A DNA stretch of 64,000 nucleotides from NCBI GenBank assembly GCA_965116015.1, contig OZ220477.1:62001-126000 (forward strand), written 5' to 3'. Both the position numbers and the translations under genes were made by a program. Below, piece by piece: positions 18,130-26,986 of this stretch. The notes under the pieces were generated by a model that was not told the DNA's origin, searched no databases, and was given only the letters and a program-made list of their open reading frames with translations. Positions within the stretch are counted from its first letter, which is position 1. Each line of letters starts with the position of its first letter. Source of the stretch: S5-327 sp965116015. GTDB lineage: Bacteria > Chloroflexota > Dehalococcoidia > Lucifugimonadales > Australimonadaceae.

Positions 18130-19248
18130 ATGACCAACAACCCCGCCCCCCGCACCTACGCCGAATCCGGCGTCGATTCCGCAGCCGCCGAGGCAGCCCT
18201 CTTCGGCCTGCTCGAAGCGCTGCGCCAAACCCAGGCCTTCCGCAAAGGAACCGGCGCCCCAATCATCCCCAACGGATTCTTCGCATCCGTCCTAAGCCTC
18301 CCCGGCAACCTCTCCCTCGCCATCTCCACCGACGGCGTCGGCTCCAAGAGCGCCCTCGCCCAGCTCACCGGCGACTTCGAATCAATCGGCTGGGATTGCG
18401 TCGCCGTCAACGTCAACGACATCATCTGCGTCGGTGCCCAACCCCTCGCCCTCGTCGACTACATCTCCCTCCAAACCCCCCGCCGCGACATCCTCTCAGG
18501 TCTCGGCAAAGGAATGCGCGACGCCGCCGAAATCGCCCGCATCGTCATCCCCGGAGGCGAACTCTCCCAGCACCCCGACACGCTCGCCGGACCCCGCCCC
18601 GGCTACGCCTTCGACATCTCCGGAACCTGCGTCGGCCTCCTCGACCGCCGCCCGCCCATCACCGGCTCCCGCATCGCCCCAGGCGACATCATCATCGGAT
18701 TGCCCAGCAACGGCGTCCACGCCAACGGCCTCACCCTCGCCCGCAGCATCCTCGCCCCCTCGCCCAACTCCCTCGACCGCTTCCTCCCCGAATGCGGACT
18801 CCCCGTCGGCGAAGAACTCCTCCGCCGCACCCGCATCTACGTCCCCGAAACCCTCGCAATGCTCGACGCAGGCATCGATGTCCGAGGCCTCGCCCACATC
18901 TCCGGCGACGGCCTCCTCAACCTCCTCAGGCTCCACGCCAACGTCGAGTATCGCCTCGACGCCTTGCCCCAACCTCCCCCCGTGTTCAACATCATCCAGC
19001 GCGAAGGAAACGTCAACCTCCCCGAAATGTACCGCGTCTACAACATGGGCCTCGGCTTCTGCGCAATCGTCCCCCCCCAACAAGTCGACGCCGCGCTCGA
19101 AACAATACAAACCGCACAAGCCGCACAAGCCGCGCAAGCCGACGGAAGCGAACCCTCCGTCGTAGGAGTCGTTCGCGAGGGCGCGCGGCGCATCATCCTC
19201 CCCTCTCAGGGGCTCGTAGGCGTCGCCGGCGCGTTCAATCCCGCCTAG
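18130..19248 (+). CDS. purM: Phosphoribosylformylglycinamidine cyclo-ligase (AIR synthetase)
   Basis: Fifth step of purine synthesis: ATP-dependent closure of FGAM to aminoimidazole ribotide in the cytoplasm. The 372-residue protein has DGVGSK (about 68-73), a VAVNVNDIICVGAQPL segment, GGELSQHP and HISGDGLLNLLR, as in the PurM/SelD fold. It is slightly longer than the usual ~345 residues, partly from an AQAAQAAQA run near the C-terminus coded by a short DNA repeat (19109-19140). No strong Shine-Dalgarno precedes the ATG, which fits the near-leaderless promoter call. The coding strand is very C-rich. prs follows after 79 bp; both act in phosphoribosyl/purine supply. Confidence 0.93.
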   Translation: MTNNPAPRTYAESGVDSAAAEAALFGLLEALRQTQAFRKGTGAPIIPNGFFASVLSLPGNLSLAISTDGVGSKSALAQLTGDFESIGWDCVAVNVNDIICVGAQPLALVDYISLQTPRRDILSGLGKGMRDAAEIARIVIPGGELSQHPDTLAGPRPGYAFDISGTCVGLLDRRPPITGSRIAPGDIIIGLPSNGVHANGLTLARSILAPSPNSLDRFLPECGLPVGEELLRRTRIYVPETLAMLDAGIDVRGLAHISGDGLLNLLRLHANVEYRLDALPQPPPVFNIIQREGNVNLPEMYRVYNMGLGFCAIVPPQQVDAALETIQTAQAAQAAQADGSEPSVVGVVREGARRIILPSQGLVGVAGAFNPA

Positions 19249-19257
19249 CTCCTGGTG

Positions 19258-19263
19258 TAGAAT
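19258..19263 (+). promoter_or_regulatory. -10-like TAGAAT before prs
   Basis: TAGAAT, with a weak TTCAAT 18 nt upstream. It lies 9 bp after the purM stop and 64 nt before the prs start. Confidence 0.35.
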
Positions 19264-19327
19264 CGCCTTCCCGCCTCCGCGGCGCGCAACAAGCCGCTGT
19301 GACGCAGACCCGCCCGGAGTGGCCAAG

Positions 19328-20281
19328 ATGGCGTTGCAAGAAGAACTCAAGATCTTTTCAGGCAACTCGAACCAACCGCTCGCAGCAAGAGTCGCCGACT
19401 ACCTCGGAATCCCCCTCGGCAAGAGCGACGTCTTCAAATTCAGCAACGACAACACATTCGTCCGCATCCGCGAGAACATCCGCCAGCGCGACGTCTTCCT
19501 CATCCAGTCATTCTCCCAACCCGTGAACGACCACGTAATGGAAATGCTCATTATGATCGACGCCGCCAAGCGCGCCTCCGCAGGACGCATCACAGCCGTC
19601 ATCCCCTACTACGGCTACGGCCGAACAGACAAGAAAGACCAGCCCCGCGTCCCCATCACCGCAAGACTCCTCGCCGACCTCCTAACCACCGCAGGCGCCG
19701 ACAGAATGCTCACCATGGACCTCCACGCAGGCCAGATACAAGGTTTCTTCAGCATCCCCGTCGACGAACTCACCGCACTACCCATCATCGTCTCCCACTT
19801 CCAGAGTATGAACCTCGACAACCCCGTCGTCGTCGCCGTCGACATCGGCATCTCCAAACGCGCCCGCGATATGGCCGAGCGCCTCGGCGCGCCCCTCGCC
19901 ATCGTCGAAAAACGCCGCACAGGCAACGAAGACAAAACAGAACTCCTCAACATCATCGGCGACGTCCACGGCAAAACCGCTATCCTCATGGACGACGAGG
20001 TCGACACCGGAGGATCAATGGTCAACGCCGCCTGCGCCCTGTTCGACGCCGGCGTACAGGCCGTCTACACCTCCTCCACCCATGCCGTCCTCTCCGGCGG
20101 AGCAGTGGCGCGCTTCCAGTCCAGCCCCATTCGAAGCCTCGTCTGCACCGACACCATCCACCTCCCCGACGGCAAACGCGACGGATTCGTCGAAACAGTC
20201 TCCGTCGCCGAACTCCTCGGCGAAGCCATCCACCGCATCCACAGCGGAATGTCCGTCGGCGCAATGTTCGATAAGTACTAA
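19328..20281 (+). CDS. prs: Ribose-phosphate pyrophosphokinase (PRPP synthetase)
   Basis: Makes PRPP from ribose 5-phosphate and ATP. The ATG at 19328 is chosen because GGAG (19316-19319) sits 8 nt upstream; an in-frame GTG at 19319 overlaps that site. 317 residues, the normal length. Class I motifs are clear: FSNDNTFVRIRENIR, IPYYGYGRTDKKD, TMDLHAGQIQGFF and the PRPP loop LMDDEVDTGGSM. The following gene begins 2 bp after the stop, so prs is probably co-transcribed with the DUF3090 and SCO1664 genes. Confidence 0.95.
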   Translation: MALQEELKIFSGNSNQPLAARVADYLGIPLGKSDVFKFSNDNTFVRIRENIRQRDVFLIQSFSQPVNDHVMEMLIMIDAAKRASAGRITAVIPYYGYGRTDKKDQPRVPITARLLADLLTTAGADRMLTMDLHAGQIQGFFSIPVDELTALPIIVSHFQSMNLDNPVVVAVDIGISKRARDMAERLGAPLAIVEKRRTGNEDKTELLNIIGDVHGKTAILMDDEVDTGGSMVNAACALFDAGVQAVYTSSTHAVLSGGAVARFQSSPIRSLVCTDTIHLPDGKRDGFVETVSVAELLGEAIHRIHSGMSVGAMFDKY

Positions 20282-20283
20282 CC

Positions 20284-20775
20284 ATGGCCGACGACCACCG
20301 TGCATACGCGCGCCACGACCTCGGCGTCTGCGCCCTGGTCGAACCCGAATACGTAGGCGTCCCCGGCAACAGAACCTTCCGCCTCTACGTCAACGGCGAG
20401 AACGGCTCCGCCCTGCTCTGGCTCGAGAAAGAAGAACTCTACGAACTCGCCCTCGCCATCAAAAGAATGCTCCGCAGCTCCGTCCGCGAAACCAGCGAAC
20501 CCATCGTCGGCGCCAGCGAAACCGCCCGCGCCGACTTCAACTGCAAGGTCTCCGCGCTCTCCCTCGGCCACGACCACCGCTCCGGACGCTATATGATCCT
20601 CGCCCACGTCTCCGAAGAAGAAGGCGACGCCATCGCAATGTGGGCCGACCGCGAGGTGATGGAATGGCTCGCCGATCGCGCATTCGAAGTGCATGATGCC
20701 GGACGCGCCCGCTGCTTCCTCTGCGGAGCCCCCATCCGCGAGGGCAAACCCCACGCCTGCCCACGCGCTAACTAA
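20284..20775 (+). CDS. DUF3090 family protein
   Basis: 163 residues resembling the DUF3090 (TIGR03847) family, known from actinobacteria and Chloroflexota and usually adjacent to an SCO1664-family gene, as here. It opens ARHDLGVCALVEPEYVGVPGNRTFRLYV and ends with a possible zinc site (CFLCG, then HAC). The molecular role is unknown. Start ATG 2 bp after prs; the stop overlaps the next ATG as TAATG, indicating translational coupling. Confidence 0.8.
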   Translation: MADDHRAYARHDLGVCALVEPEYVGVPGNRTFRLYVNGENGSALLWLEKEELYELALAIKRMLRSSVRETSEPIVGASETARADFNCKVSALSLGHDHRSGRYMILAHVSEEEGDAIAMWADREVMEWLADRAFEVHDAGRARCFLCGAPIREGKPHACPRAN

Positions 20776-21551
20776 TGCCCCTCTACGCCCGCTACCCCCG
20801 CAACCAAATCGCAACAGGCCGCCACGACGTGCCCCCTTCCGACCCCGCCGCCGAGCAATTCCTGCGCGACGCCCGCATCGGCGACGGCTGGCTGCATCCC
20901 GACGCCTCAAACTACACCTTCATCGTCGAACTCCAACTCGGCGATTGCAGAGCCCACGGCGTCTACAAACCTCGCTCCGGCGAAGCCCCGCTCTGGGACT
21001 TCCCCGCCGGAACCCTCTACCGCCGCGAGTGCGCCGCCTACGCCCTGAGCAAAGCCCTCGGATGGGGGCTCATCCCCCCAACCGTCGAGCGCGAAGGCGA
21101 AGCCGGCGAAGGCTCGCTGCAACTCTTCGTCCCCCACGACCCCGACTCCAACTTCTTCACCTTCCGCGACGAACGCGAAGAAGAGTCCCTCCGCCTCGCC
21201 GTATTCGACGTCGTCGCCAACAACGCCGACCGCAAGGGCGGACACTGCTTCGTCGGCCCCGACGAGCAAGTCTGGGCCGTCGACAACGGCCTCACCTTCA
21301 ACATCGCCTACAAGCTCCGAACAGTGATCTGGGACTTCTCCGGCTCCCGCGTCCCCTGCGCCCTCCTCGACGACGCGTCCCGCGTCGCAGACGACATCGC
21401 ATCCGGAGAAGGCCCGCTGGCTCTCGCTCTCTCGCGCCTGCTCGACCAGCAGGAGAACGCCGCGCTGCTCGATCGCCTGCGTCGCCTGATTATCGATCCA
21501 GCCCTGCCCCCGCCTCGCTCCCGCCGCGACCTTCCGTGGCCATGTCTGTAG
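20775..21551 (+). CDS. SCO1664 family protein (PI-kinase-like fold)
   Basis: 258 residues matching the SCO1664 (TIGR03843) family, distantly related to phosphatidylinositol-3/4-kinase-like proteins. Visible: a Lys in VYKPRSGEAPLWDFP (nucleotide-binding strand), FDVVANNADRKGGH (catalytic loop with the DRK signature) and VDNGLTF (metal-binding Asp). The substrate is not established. Coupled to the DUF3090 gene by a 1-base stop/start overlap. Convergent with the next gene. Confidence 0.8.
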   Translation: MPLYARYPRNQIATGRHDVPPSDPAAEQFLRDARIGDGWLHPDASNYTFIVELQLGDCRAHGVYKPRSGEAPLWDFPAGTLYRRECAAYALSKALGWGLIPPTVEREGEAGEGSLQLFVPHDPDSNFFTFRDEREEESLRLAVFDVVANNADRKGGHCFVGPDEQVWAVDNGLTFNIAYKLRTVIWDFSGSRVPCALLDDASRVADDIASGEGPLALALSRLLDQQENAALLDRLRRLIIDPALPPPRSRRDLPWPCL

Positions 21552-21571
21552 CGCGCTCCCTGTCGCGGGAA

Positions 21572-22528
21572 TCAGCGCTCGGAGCGGGAAGCCCCAGTTG
21601 GCCTTCCCGGCGCGGAAGACTGGCTCCTGCCCAAAAGCCCTCCGATGCGTCGCTGAAGGGCGCGCATCGGGTAAGAGCGAGGCTTGATGCCCGACGTGAT
21701 CTGCTCAACTACCGGCGGCTTGCCGATAGCCATCGCGCCCCGCCAGCGCCGCAGCTCGCTCGGGCGCGGACTACGACTCGGATCTGGAGAGAACGTGTCG
21801 AACGGCGCCCATCGCTTCGACCGCGGATCTCGCAAGAGCGCCGCCCCTCCCGCCTCTTGCACGAGCAACGCCCCTGCGGCCAAGTCCCACACCAGCGGCC
21901 CGTTGAACACAACATAGTCGAACACCCCCCGAACCGCCATCGCCTGCTCGAACCCGGCGCTTCCCGTCGTCCGAAGATCCCCAAGCCTCCGCCGCAAGCG
22001 CTGATGCTGGCTGAACATCCGCAGAAAGTAACCAGGAACCGACGCCATCCGGCGCGGCGGATCAACACTCTCGATGCGGACCAGGTTGCCGTCCTCGCTG
22101 ACCCCCCCGCCGCGCCTCCCGTGAAGCACGCGCCCCTCTGCGCTCCCGATGCGAGGCGTGTAGATTGCAGCCGCCACCGGTCGTCCCTGCTCCAGCACGG
22201 CCGCCATCGAAGCGAACACCGGCAGCCCGTGCAGGAAATTCGTCGTCCCATCAAGCGGATCAACAACCCACGTGATGTCGCACGCGTCGTCAGTGTCCGG
22301 TTCCGTCTCCTCAGTAACGACGCCGTGCTTCGGGAAACGCCTCGCGATGCCTGCGCGGAGGAACTCGTCGGCAGCGTGATCGGCTTCGGTGACAGGATTG
22401 CGATTGTTAGCGGACTTATAGTCGACGGTCAGAGGGCGGTCGAAGTAGCCGAGGAGCAGTGCGCCGGCGCCGCGGACGAGGTCCGCGGCCTGCTCTTCGA
22501 GGTCCTGGAGCTGCGCGTCGTCCAGCAT
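21572..22528 (-). CDS. Inositol monophosphatase family protein
   Basis: Metal-dependent sugar/inositol phosphatase, 318 residues. Start ATG at 22528 with AGGAG 4 nt upstream; the frame stays open above it but without family similarity. The family signatures are present: VTEETEPD (metal-binding Glu), WVVDPLDGTTNFLHG (metal-binding Asp pair) and the C-terminal WDLAAGALLVQEAGG. About 40 basic residues trail the domain. The substrate could be inositol phosphate, fructose-1,6-bisphosphate or PAP, and the sequence does not decide. Confidence 0.88.
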   Translation of the reverse strand: MLDDAQLQDLEEQAADLVRGAGALLLGYFDRPLTVDYKSANNRNPVTEADHAADEFLRAGIARRFPKHGVVTEETEPDTDDACDITWVVDPLDGTTNFLHGLPVFASMAAVLEQGRPVAAAIYTPRIGSAEGRVLHGRRGGGVSEDGNLVRIESVDPPRRMASVPGYFLRMFSQHQRLRRRLGDLRTTGSAGFEQAMAVRGVFDYVVFNGPLVWDLAAGALLVQEAGGAALLRDPRSKRWAPFDTFSPDPSRSPRPSELRRWRGAMAIGKPPVVEQITSGIKPRSYPMRALQRRIGGLLGRSQSSAPGRPTGASRSER

Positions 22529-22554
22529 CGGGCTCCTTCGGGGCGGGCCGGCTG

Positions 22555-22560
22555 ATTGTA
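22555..22560 (-). promoter_or_regulatory. -10-like TACAAT before the inositol-phosphatase-family gene
   Basis: On the minus strand TACAAT lies 26 nt before the ATG at 22528, in GTGTACAATC context. Confidence 0.35.
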
Positions 22561-22721
22561 CACCAGAGAGAGCGCTTCGGCGTTGCCCAGCGGCGCTCGC
22601 GCTCCTACGATAGCGAGACCACCGATCGCTCGCCGCGCGCAGTCCGGCTGCCGCCCTCGCGGAGGGAAAGAAAGTCCGCGCAAGGAAAGGAAACAGAAGA
22701 GACTCCGCTTGGGAGGTATGC

Positions 22722-23822
22722 ATGGCTGGTTTGGCAGGAGCGCGAACGCACAGAGTGATTGTCATCGAAGGCGACGGCATCGGCCCGGAGCTTGTGAGCG
22801 CCGCGCTCACAGCGCTCGGCGCAGTCGAACAGGCGACAGGGACGTTCCACCTCGACATCGAATTCCACAGGGGCGGCGCCGCGCTCTACCAGGAGACTGG
22901 CGCGAACCTCTCGCAGGAATCGCTGGCGGCGATCAAAACCGCAGACGCCACCATGAAAGGCCCGGTCGGTCTGCCCAGCGTGCGCCTCCCGGACGGCACA
23001 GAGGCCGGCGTGTTAGGCGGCGTGCTTCGCATCGGGCTCGACGTCTACGCGAACGTGCGCCCTGTCCGCCTGCTCCCAGGCGTTCCCGCGCCGCTCAAAG
23101 CCGAGCCAGGCGAGATCGACTACGTCATCGTGCGCGAGAACACCGAGGGACTGTACCTGTCGCGCGGGAAGGGCGTACAGACCGACACTGCTGCTGCGGA
23201 TACCCTGCTAGTAACTCGCAAAGGCGTCGAACGGGTGGCGCGCCGGGCGTTTGAGCTTGCCGCGCAGCGCAATGGCGCGCCCGCCGACGGCGTTCGGCGC
23301 GTGACTTGCGTAGACAAGGCGAACGTGCTGCCGTCGATGGCGTTCTTCCGGCGCGTGTTCGATGAAGTAGGCGAGGAGTATCCCGGCATTCAGCGCGAGA
23401 GCCTGTACGCCGATGCTGCGGCGCAAGCCCTCGTCGCCGCGCCCCAGCATTTCGACGTCCTCGTGATGGAGAACTTCCTGGGAGACATACTGAGCGACCT
23501 CGGGGGAGGCACAGTGGGAGGCATCGGCCTTTGCCCATCGGGGAATATCGGCGACAGCCACGCGTACTTCGAGCCGATCCACGGCTCAGCCCCGGACATC
23601 GCAGGCCAGGACAGAGCAAATCCGGTGTCGCAGACGCTCGCCATCGCGATGATGCTCGACTACCTGGGGGAAGCGGAAGGCGCAGATCTGACGCGCCGCG
23701 CCGTGGCCGAATCACTGGCGAGCGGTCGTCTGCAGATCGGAGAGCGAGGCCAGCCCGTGGGCGGCACGGCCAGGGCGGGCGACACGATAGCCGCCGAGGT
23801 CATCGAACTTGCCCAGAACTAG
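22722..23822 (+). CDS. Isocitrate/isopropylmalate dehydrogenase family protein
   Basis: NAD(P)-dependent beta-decarboxylating dehydrogenase, 366 residues. GGAGG lies 5 nt before the ATG. The N-terminus IEGDGIGPELV, YVIVRENTEGLY, VDKANVLPSM, VMENFLGDILSDL and GDSHAYFEPIHGSAPDIAG cover the metal/substrate and cofactor sites. No leuA, leuC or leuD is nearby, so 3-isopropylmalate, isocitrate, homoisocitrate and tartrate/malate activities all remain possible. Convergent with ispH (30 bp between stops). Confidence 0.85.
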   Translation: MAGLAGARTHRVIVIEGDGIGPELVSAALTALGAVEQATGTFHLDIEFHRGGAALYQETGANLSQESLAAIKTADATMKGPVGLPSVRLPDGTEAGVLGGVLRIGLDVYANVRPVRLLPGVPAPLKAEPGEIDYVIVRENTEGLYLSRGKGVQTDTAAADTLLVTRKGVERVARRAFELAAQRNGAPADGVRRVTCVDKANVLPSMAFFRRVFDEVGEEYPGIQRESLYADAAAQALVAAPQHFDVLVMENFLGDILSDLGGGTVGGIGLCPSGNIGDSHAYFEPIHGSAPDIAGQDRANPVSQTLAIAMMLDYLGEAEGADLTRRAVAESLASGRLQIGERGQPVGGTARAGDTIAAEVIELAQN

Positions 23823-23852
23823 GAGTTCGCGCGCCGCTTGCCTGCCGGTCGT

Positions 23853-24803
23853 TCAGGGATCGAGGCGCTTGGGGCCGTGCGGCCCATCGGCGCTGCTGCT
23901 CCGCAACTCCTTGGGGAGCACAAACAAGACGTTCTCCTCGCTCGACTGCACAGTTTCCACAGAGTCCGGCTCAAGAAAGTCGATGACCTGCTCGATGAGC
24001 GATTCAGGAGTCGATGCGCCTGACGTGATCCCCACGCGCTCTTTGCCCTCGATCCATGCAGGGTCGATTTCCGACGCGTCCGGGATGAGATACGCGGGCA
24101 GGCCGCTGAGCTCGGCGACCTCGCGCAAACGATTGCAATTAGAACTGTTTGCAGCGCCGACGACCAGCACAACGTCCACCCTCTTCGCCAGCTCCTTCAC
24201 CGCCTCTTGCCGGTTCGTCGTCGCGTAGCAGATGTCATTCCGCGTCACAATGTCAGGGAACCGCTCCCGGAGCGCTCCAATCACCTCTCGCGTGTCGTCG
24301 ACCGAAAGAGTGGTCTGCGTAAGCGCGACAACCTTGGTCGGGTCTGCGATTTCCACTCGCTTGGCTTCGGCGACATCGTTCACAAGCGACGAGGACTCCG
24401 GCGACTGCCCCATTGTGCCAACAACCTCCGGATGCCCCTCGTGCCCGATGACGACGATGGAATACCCCTGGCTATCGAACTTCCTGGATTCGACATGCAC
24501 CTTGGTGACGAGCGGGCAAGTTGCGTCGATGACGTTCAATCCCCTCTCAGCGGCGGCCTCCCAAACCTGGGGAGCGACGCCGTGAGCGCTGAAGATGACA
24601 GTGGAGCCAGGCGGCGCCTCGTCTATCCCCTCAACGAAGATGGCCCCCTTGGCCCGCAGGCTATTGACGACATACTGGTTGTGGACTATCTCGTGGCGCA
24701 CGTACACCGGCGCCCCAAACCGTTCGATAGCAATCTCCACGATGTCGATAGCGCGCACCACCCCTGCACAGAAACCGCGGGGAGCGCTCAGGAAAACACG
24801 CAT
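23853..24803 (-). CDS. ispH: 4-hydroxy-3-methylbut-2-enyl diphosphate reductase
   Basis: Last step of the MEP isoprenoid pathway (HMBPP to IPP/DMAPP), an iron-sulfur enzyme. The start at 24803 has a GAGAGG purine run 10 nt upstream and gives MRVFLSAPRGFCAGV, the canonical N-terminus; 316 residues. The three cluster cysteines are visible in GFCAG, DATCPLVTKVH and NSSNCNRL, with VRHEIVHNQYVV and GITSGASTPESLI as further signatures. Divergent from nadK over a 117-bp shared control region. Confidence 0.95.
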   Translation of the reverse strand: MRVFLSAPRGFCAGVVRAIDIVEIAIERFGAPVYVRHEIVHNQYVVNSLRAKGAIFVEGIDEAPPGSTVIFSAHGVAPQVWEAAAERGLNVIDATCPLVTKVHVESRKFDSQGYSIVVIGHEGHPEVVGTMGQSPESSSLVNDVAEAKRVEIADPTKVVALTQTTLSVDDTREVIGALRERFPDIVTRNDICYATTNRQEAVKELAKRVDVVLVVGAANSSNCNRLREVAELSGLPAYLIPDASEIDPAWIEGKERVGITSGASTPESLIEQVIDFLEPDSVETVQSSEENVLFVLPKELRSSSADGPHGPKRLDP

Positions 24804-24828
24804 TGGCAATTCACCTCTCCCTGGCTCA

Positions 24829-24834
24829 ATGATA
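24829..24834 (-). promoter_or_regulatory. -10-like TATCAT for ispH
   Basis: On the minus strand TATCAT (5 of 6) lies 25 nt before the ispH ATG, leaving room for the leader and Shine-Dalgarno site. Confidence 0.4.
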
Positions 24835-24857
24835 GCAGCGCGCCTGCCCCCGGCGGC

Positions 24858-24863
24858 TATAAT
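24858..24863 (+). promoter_or_regulatory. -10 TATAAT for nadK
   Basis: Perfect TATAAT in the ispH/nadK divergent region. No clear TTGACA at 16-18 nt. A start near 24870 would give a leader of about 50 nt. Confidence 0.45.
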
Positions 24864-24920
24864 CGCATTGCCGTTCCCAAGAGGGTAGGGCGCGGCGGGA
24901 GAACTCCGGGAGCTAGAGTC

Positions 24921-25805
24921 ATCGAGGCGAGCAACGCAGCCATCCTCTACAACGCCGAGTCTGAGCGGGCAAAGCCCTTGGCGGACGCCCTCGCGGCGGC
25001 GCTCGGCGCGCGCCATCCCGTAACGTCAACAAGCGATGGCGAGCCCCCCCTCGCGGCGATGGCCCCGGACGTGCTGATCACTGTCGGCGGAGACGGCACC
25101 CTCCTGCGCGCCGCGCGAATGGCGGCGCCTGCCGATGTGCCGCTGCTCGGCGTCAATCTCGGGCGGCTAGGATTCCTGACCGAGATCGAGGCCGCCGACG
25201 CGCTCGATTTCGTCCCTCGCTACCTGGCCGGCGAGTTCGTGTGGATGGACGAGCGCCGCATGATTCAGTGCGTCACCCGCACTGCGGCAGGCGAGAGCGA
25301 GCCGATTCACGTGCTGAACGACGTCGTCGTCGGCAGAGGGCGCATCGCCCACATCGTTCGCATCGGCGTCTCCATCAATGGCGTGGAGATGACAACCTAC
25401 CAGGCGGACGGCGTGATCGTATCGACAGCAACCGGGAGCACGGCCTACTCGCTTGCAGTGGGCGGCCCGATCCTCTATCCGGCGTCTGGCGATATGGTGG
25501 TCGTTCCTGTGGCGACGCACGGCGACCTCGATGCGCCAGTGGTGGTTCCCAGCGGCTGTTCTGTAGAGCTCGTGGTGAAGAGCAACCACGACGCGCTGAT
25601 GACAGCGGACGGATTCGTGGATATGCCGATGGCGCGCGGCGATTCGGCAGTGGTTGCGGCAAGCCCGCACCGGGCTCGGTTTCTCCGCGCGGGCGCTCCC
25701 GACACGTTCTACGAGACGCTGGTGTACCGCCTGCGGCGCGGCGCTGAACAGTCGAGGAGCATAGCGCGGCTGCTAGCCGCGGAGCAGGCGCGCTATGGCG
25801 GATGA
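24921..25805 (+). CDS. nadK: NAD kinase, apparent non-canonical start
   Basis: Phosphorylates NAD to NADP. Family motifs are complete: ITVGGDGTLLRAAR, GVNLGRLGFLTE, VSTATGSTAYSLAVGGPI. The frame has no ATG, GTG or TTG at a sensible N-terminus. Homology begins around IEASNAAILYN, and a GGGAG (24908-24912) sits 8 nt before an ATC codon at 24921, so ATC initiation (294 residues) is the best fit; a base error in the assembly is the alternative. Overlaps the NUDIX gene by 11 bp, indicating one transcript. Confidence 0.85.
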   Translation: MEASNAAILYNAESERAKPLADALAAALGARHPVTSTSDGEPPLAAMAPDVLITVGGDGTLLRAARMAAPADVPLLGVNLGRLGFLTEIEAADALDFVPRYLAGEFVWMDERRMIQCVTRTAAGESEPIHVLNDVVVGRGRIAHIVRIGVSINGVEMTTYQADGVIVSTATGSTAYSLAVGGPILYPASGDMVVVPVATHGDLDAPVVVPSGCSVELVVKSNHDALMTADGFVDMPMARGDSAVVAASPHRARFLRAGAPDTFYETLVYRLRRGAEQSRSIARLLAAEQARYGG

Positions 25806-26343
25806 GCGGGAGCCAACCGTCGCCATCGAGGGCGAGTTCGTCGGCAGAAGAGTCGTCGTGCGCGTAGAACGCGTGCGCCTCGACGATGGCGCGGAGACGC
25901 TGCGCGACATCGTGCTGCACCCGAACTCAGTGGTCATCGTGCCGATCGACGCCGACGGCAACGTCGTTCTCGTTCGGCAATATCGGAAGGCGGCTGGCAG
26001 AGACCTCCTCGAATTGCCAGCGGGCGTGATGAACGCCGACGAGCGCGATCCGCTGGCGGCTGCCCGGCGCGAGCTCCGGGAAGAGACGGGGCTGAACGCC
26101 GAGCGGCTGGTCGAGCTGGGCAGCTTCTTTGCCGCTCCTGGCTCAATGACCGAACAGCTCTTCTCATTCCTCGCGACGGAGTTGTACTACGACCCGTTAG
26201 CCGCCGATGTTGACGAGCGCATCGAAGTTATCCGTATCCCATTCGAAGAGTGTGTCGCGATGGCGCGGGGCGGGAGCCTGAACGACGCCAAGACGCTGGC
26301 GTCGCTGTTGCTTGCCGAGACCTTTGCGCAGCCGTCTAGTTAG
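25795..26343 (+). CDS. NUDIX hydrolase, ADP-ribose pyrophosphatase type
   Basis: 182 residues with a perfect Nudix box: a Gly, five residues, Glu, seven residues, then REL-REETGL (from AGVMNADE), preceded by VVLVRQYRKAAGRDLLELPAG as in the ADP-ribose pyrophosphatase branch. Probably hydrolyses ADP-ribose or related nucleotide sugars, which fits coupling with NAD kinase. Its ATG lies inside the 3' end of nadK. Its stop overlaps the stop of the convergent LON-domain gene by 8 bp. Confidence 0.9.
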   Translation: MADEREPTVAIEGEFVGRRVVVRVERVRLDDGAETLRDIVLHPNSVVIVPIDADGNVVLVRQYRKAAGRDLLELPAGVMNADERDPLAAARRELREETGLNAERLVELGSFFAAPGSMTEQLFSFLATELYYDPLAADVDERIEVIRIPFEECVAMARGGSLNDAKTLASLLLAETFAQPSS

Positions 26344-26986
26344 GCGAGAACGATCGCCCGAGGCCGGGGCGCTCCTGCGCCTGCTTGCGGGCGTTCTTGA
26401 TAAGCTCCAGCTCGTCCCACAGCCGATCGAACGTCGGGAGCTCCAGCAGCCGCTGCTGAACGCCAGGATTACCCTGAAACATCTGCGCCACCTGATACGA
26501 CAGCGCCACAGGCTCGTCGGGGAGCGAAACCTCCCGCATGTAGCCGCCTCGCGCGGCAACCAACTGCCGCACGAGAGCAGCGGCGTCCCATCGCACGTTG
26601 TCGACGAGCGACGGATCGATCATATCGTCGTGGTCATCGAGGAGCTCGACCTCGGCGGCGAGGTAAGGGTTGTCGCGGACGAAGGCGCGCACCTTGAAGC
26701 GTTGTCCTCCAACAGCGAGGAGGCTGATGCGCCCATCGCCGATGTCCTCGGCGCTCCGGATGTGGGCAGTGGATCCCACGTCGAACGGCTCGGAGTCATT
26801 CGGGCCGACTTCGGGCCCCTCCTTGAGGAGGAGAACGCCGAAAGGCTCGTTGCTTGCCGTGCACTCCTGAGTGAGTTGGAGATAGCGCGGCTCGAAGACC
26901 ACGAGCGGCAGCTCCATGCCTGGGAACAGTACAGCCGCTTGCAGAGGGAAGAGTCGCAGATAGCGCAGTTCGGTATGATCCATCAT
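26336..26986 (-). CDS. LON substrate-binding (N-terminal) domain protein
   Basis: About 216 residues matching the stand-alone LON N-terminal domain: LRLFPLQAAVLFPGMELPLVVFEPRY, FGVLLLKEG, VGSTAHI, GRISLLAVGGQRFKV, YLAAEVELL. No ATPase or protease domain is attached. The start is uncertain: paired ATGs at 26986 and 26983 begin next to the conserved segment, while an upstream frame to 27022 adds 12 residues. A TACACT hexamer precedes 26986 by 7 nt. Likely binds unfolded or substrate protein; the biological role in bacteria is unclear. Confidence 0.8.
   Translation of the reverse strand: MMDHTELRYLRLFPLQAAVLFPGMELPLVVFEPRYLQLTQECTASNEPFGVLLLKEGPEVGPNDSEPFDVGSTAHIRSAEDIGDGRISLLAVGGQRFKVRAFVRDNPYLAAEVELLDDHDDMIDPSLVDNVRWDAAALVRQLVAARGGYMREVSLPDEPVALSYQVAQMFQGNPGVQQRLLELPTFDRLWDELELIKNARKQAQERPGLGRSFSPN

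Noticed and set aside
20693..22555. 620-codon plus-strand frame over the SCO1664 and phosphatase-family genes
   Set aside because: Arg/Pro-rich shadow; the two overlapping genes in other frames have clear family motifs.
24207..24920. Upstream extension of the nadK frame to 24207
   Set aside because: This part lies antisense to ispH and has no NAD kinase similarity.
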